A stretch of DNA of 8,017 nt from Methylocystaceae bacterium. GTDB lineage: Bacteria; Pseudomonadota; Alphaproteobacteria; Rhizobiales; Beijerinckiaceae. Shown in pieces: positions 7,298 to 8,017 of this stretch. The position numbers were made by a program, and so were the translations under genes. The stretch covers positions 1 to 8,017 of the forward strand of contig PLZT01000022.1 in assembly GCA_003152255.1 (NCBI GenBank), given 5' to 3'. The first letter of the stretch is position 1, and each line of letters begins with the position of its first letter. The notes below the pieces were generated by a model that saw only the letters and a list, made by a program, of their open reading frames with translations, made no database searches and was not told the DNA's origin.

Positions 7298-7634
7298 ACG
7301 TCTTCCAGCCAATGCATTTACCCCGTGATCGCGGAACGCCGGGCGTCGAGGAAACAAACGAGCGAGACCAAACGGTCTTCTGTCTCAAATATTCCGGCGA
7401 CGGATAACCGACTATCATCTGCTTCCATGCATTGTTCCGCATACGCTGATTGCTGGGCGACTTCGTACCCGTTCAGTCAATGGTAGGCTGCATCGAAAAG
7501 TTGGCAATCCCGCCTGAGCGCTTTCGGTGGCTCCAGCAGACGCTGTAGAAAGTCTGCTACGGGTCAAAAGCGGTCGAATGGCCGCTGCCAGCGAAAGCTT
7601 CGTGTCGCGGGCGCCAAGCGTCAGATTTCAACCA
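7298..7634. other. Intergenic region between recombinase and cytochrome genes
   Basis: No gene is evident. The stretch contains a short inverted repeat near 7360-7375 (AGACC, AAAC, GGTCT) and two stronger hairpins at 7535-7586. It must hold the promoter of the cytochrome gene and the 3' end of the recombinase transcript, but I could not place either. No tRNA or tRNA-like 3' end is visible, so no integration site is proposed. Confidence 0.4.
7535..7586. repeat. Two adjacent hairpins downstream of the recombinase gene
   Basis: AGCAGAC (7535-7541) pairs perfectly with GTCTGCT (7552-7558). Eleven bases later AGCGGTC (7569-7575) pairs with GGCCGCT (7580-7586) around a GAAT loop, with one G-T wobble. 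They lie about 50-100 bases past the recombinase stop. Possible roles are transcription termination, an intergenic palindromic repeat or a recombination-site remnant; the sequence does not decide. Confidence 0.35.
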
Positions 7635-8017
7635 TTATAGCAACGCCACCAGCCGCCGCTGCCCGCGCGTGTCGCCGTCAATGTAGCCTTGGGTGATCAC
7701 GATCGACTTGTGACCGGCGAGCAATTGAACGTCGCGCAGGCTGCAGCCGGTCTTATGCGCGTTTCTCGCCGCCGCCGTAATGAAGGTGCGACGCCCTGAA
7801 TGCGACGAACAGCCTTCAAACCCCAAGCTGGCGAATAAGACCGTGAACCACGTCACGATGCTGGTCGGCGGCATGCCGACGCCACGCATTGAGCGAACGA
7901 CCGGCCCCGACGGCGCTGACGTTCTCTTGAGGGCGACCAGCGCGCGCTTGAGGTTCGGATGCATCGGGATGCGCCGACCGCCGCGCTTCTTGGCGATGGC
8001 GTCGCGGACCGCGAGGC
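7635..8017 (-). CDS. Tyrosine recombinase/integrase, C-terminal part (5' end outside window)
   Basis: The frame enters from the right edge; about 127 residues are visible. They give the second half of the catalytic domain of a phage-integrase-type tyrosine recombinase, which cuts and rejoins DNA through a covalent phosphotyrosine. Visible catalytic residues are His and Arg of HSGRR, the His of LAGHKS and the nucleophile Tyr of QGYIDGD (codon at 7683-7685). The first catalytic Arg and the DNA-binding N-terminal domain would lie beyond 8017. The stretch LAVRDAIAKKRGGRRIP continues upstream of the first visible ATG (7964) in the same frame and fits the family, so that ATG is not the start. The visible part shows no frameshift or lost catalytic residue. 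Such genes mark integrative elements, islands or plasmids, but no attachment site is visible here. Confidence 0.92.
   Translation of the reverse strand, partial: LAVRDAIAKKRGGRRIPMHPNLKRALVALKRTSAPSGPVVRSMRGVGMPPTSIVTWFTVLFASLGFEGCSSHSGRRTFITAAARNAHKTGCSLRDVQLLAGHKSIVITQGYIDGDTRGQRRLVALL

Noticed and set aside
6870..7328. Plus-strand ORF (152 codons) opposite the P460-like cytochrome
   Set aside because: It overlaps a gene with signal peptide, CxxCH and a strong ribosome-binding site, and its own product has no recognisable feature.
7298..7634. tRNA gene or attachment site next to the recombinase
   Set aside because: No cloverleaf-like arms or GTTCRANNC-type T-loop were found, and no direct repeat could be matched within the window.
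1..8017. CRISPR array or tandem repeat
   Set aside because: Reading through the window showed no regularly spaced repeated units.

Overview
The window looks like a chromosomal or island segment of an alphaproteobacterium, probably Rhizobiales/Beijerinckiaceae-like. This rests on moderately high GC, class III cyclase architectures typical of that group, and a P460-type cytochrome of the kind seen in methylotrophs and soil Rhizobiales. The taxon is an inference; there is no rRNA or marker gene to fix it.

Layout. (1) 1-470 has no recognisable gene, although a frame stays open from 252 into the first CDS. (2) 471-3119 (+) encodes a large three-part protein: signal peptide plus a polytopic DoxX-like membrane region, an NDH-2-like flavoprotein fold, and a C-terminal cyclic-nucleotide-binding domain. 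The flavoprotein part has lost several FAD/NAD-binding signatures, while the cyclic-nucleotide pocket looks intact. (3) 3188-3676 (-) is the wreck of a response-regulator/adenylate-cyclase gene, cut at both ends and broken by two indels that can be located to the base. (4) 3749-5734 (-) is an intact soluble adenylate cyclase with a TolB-like domain and TPR repeats. (5) 5735-6725 is mostly gene-poor, with two doubtful small ORFs. (6) 6726-7280 (-) is an exported P460-like c-type cytochrome with a strong ribosome-binding site. (7) 7281-7634 is non-coding with short hairpins. (8) 7635-8017 (-) is the C-terminal catalytic part of a tyrosine recombinase that runs off the right edge.

How the genes may work together. 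The fusion protein and the cyclases converge tail to tail. A cAMP producer beside a membrane protein with an apparently competent cAMP pocket suggests a local cAMP-responsive membrane redox or sensory module, but this is inference from proximity. The recombinase, the broken cyclase and the gene-poor stretches suggest an accessory region with past rearrangement.
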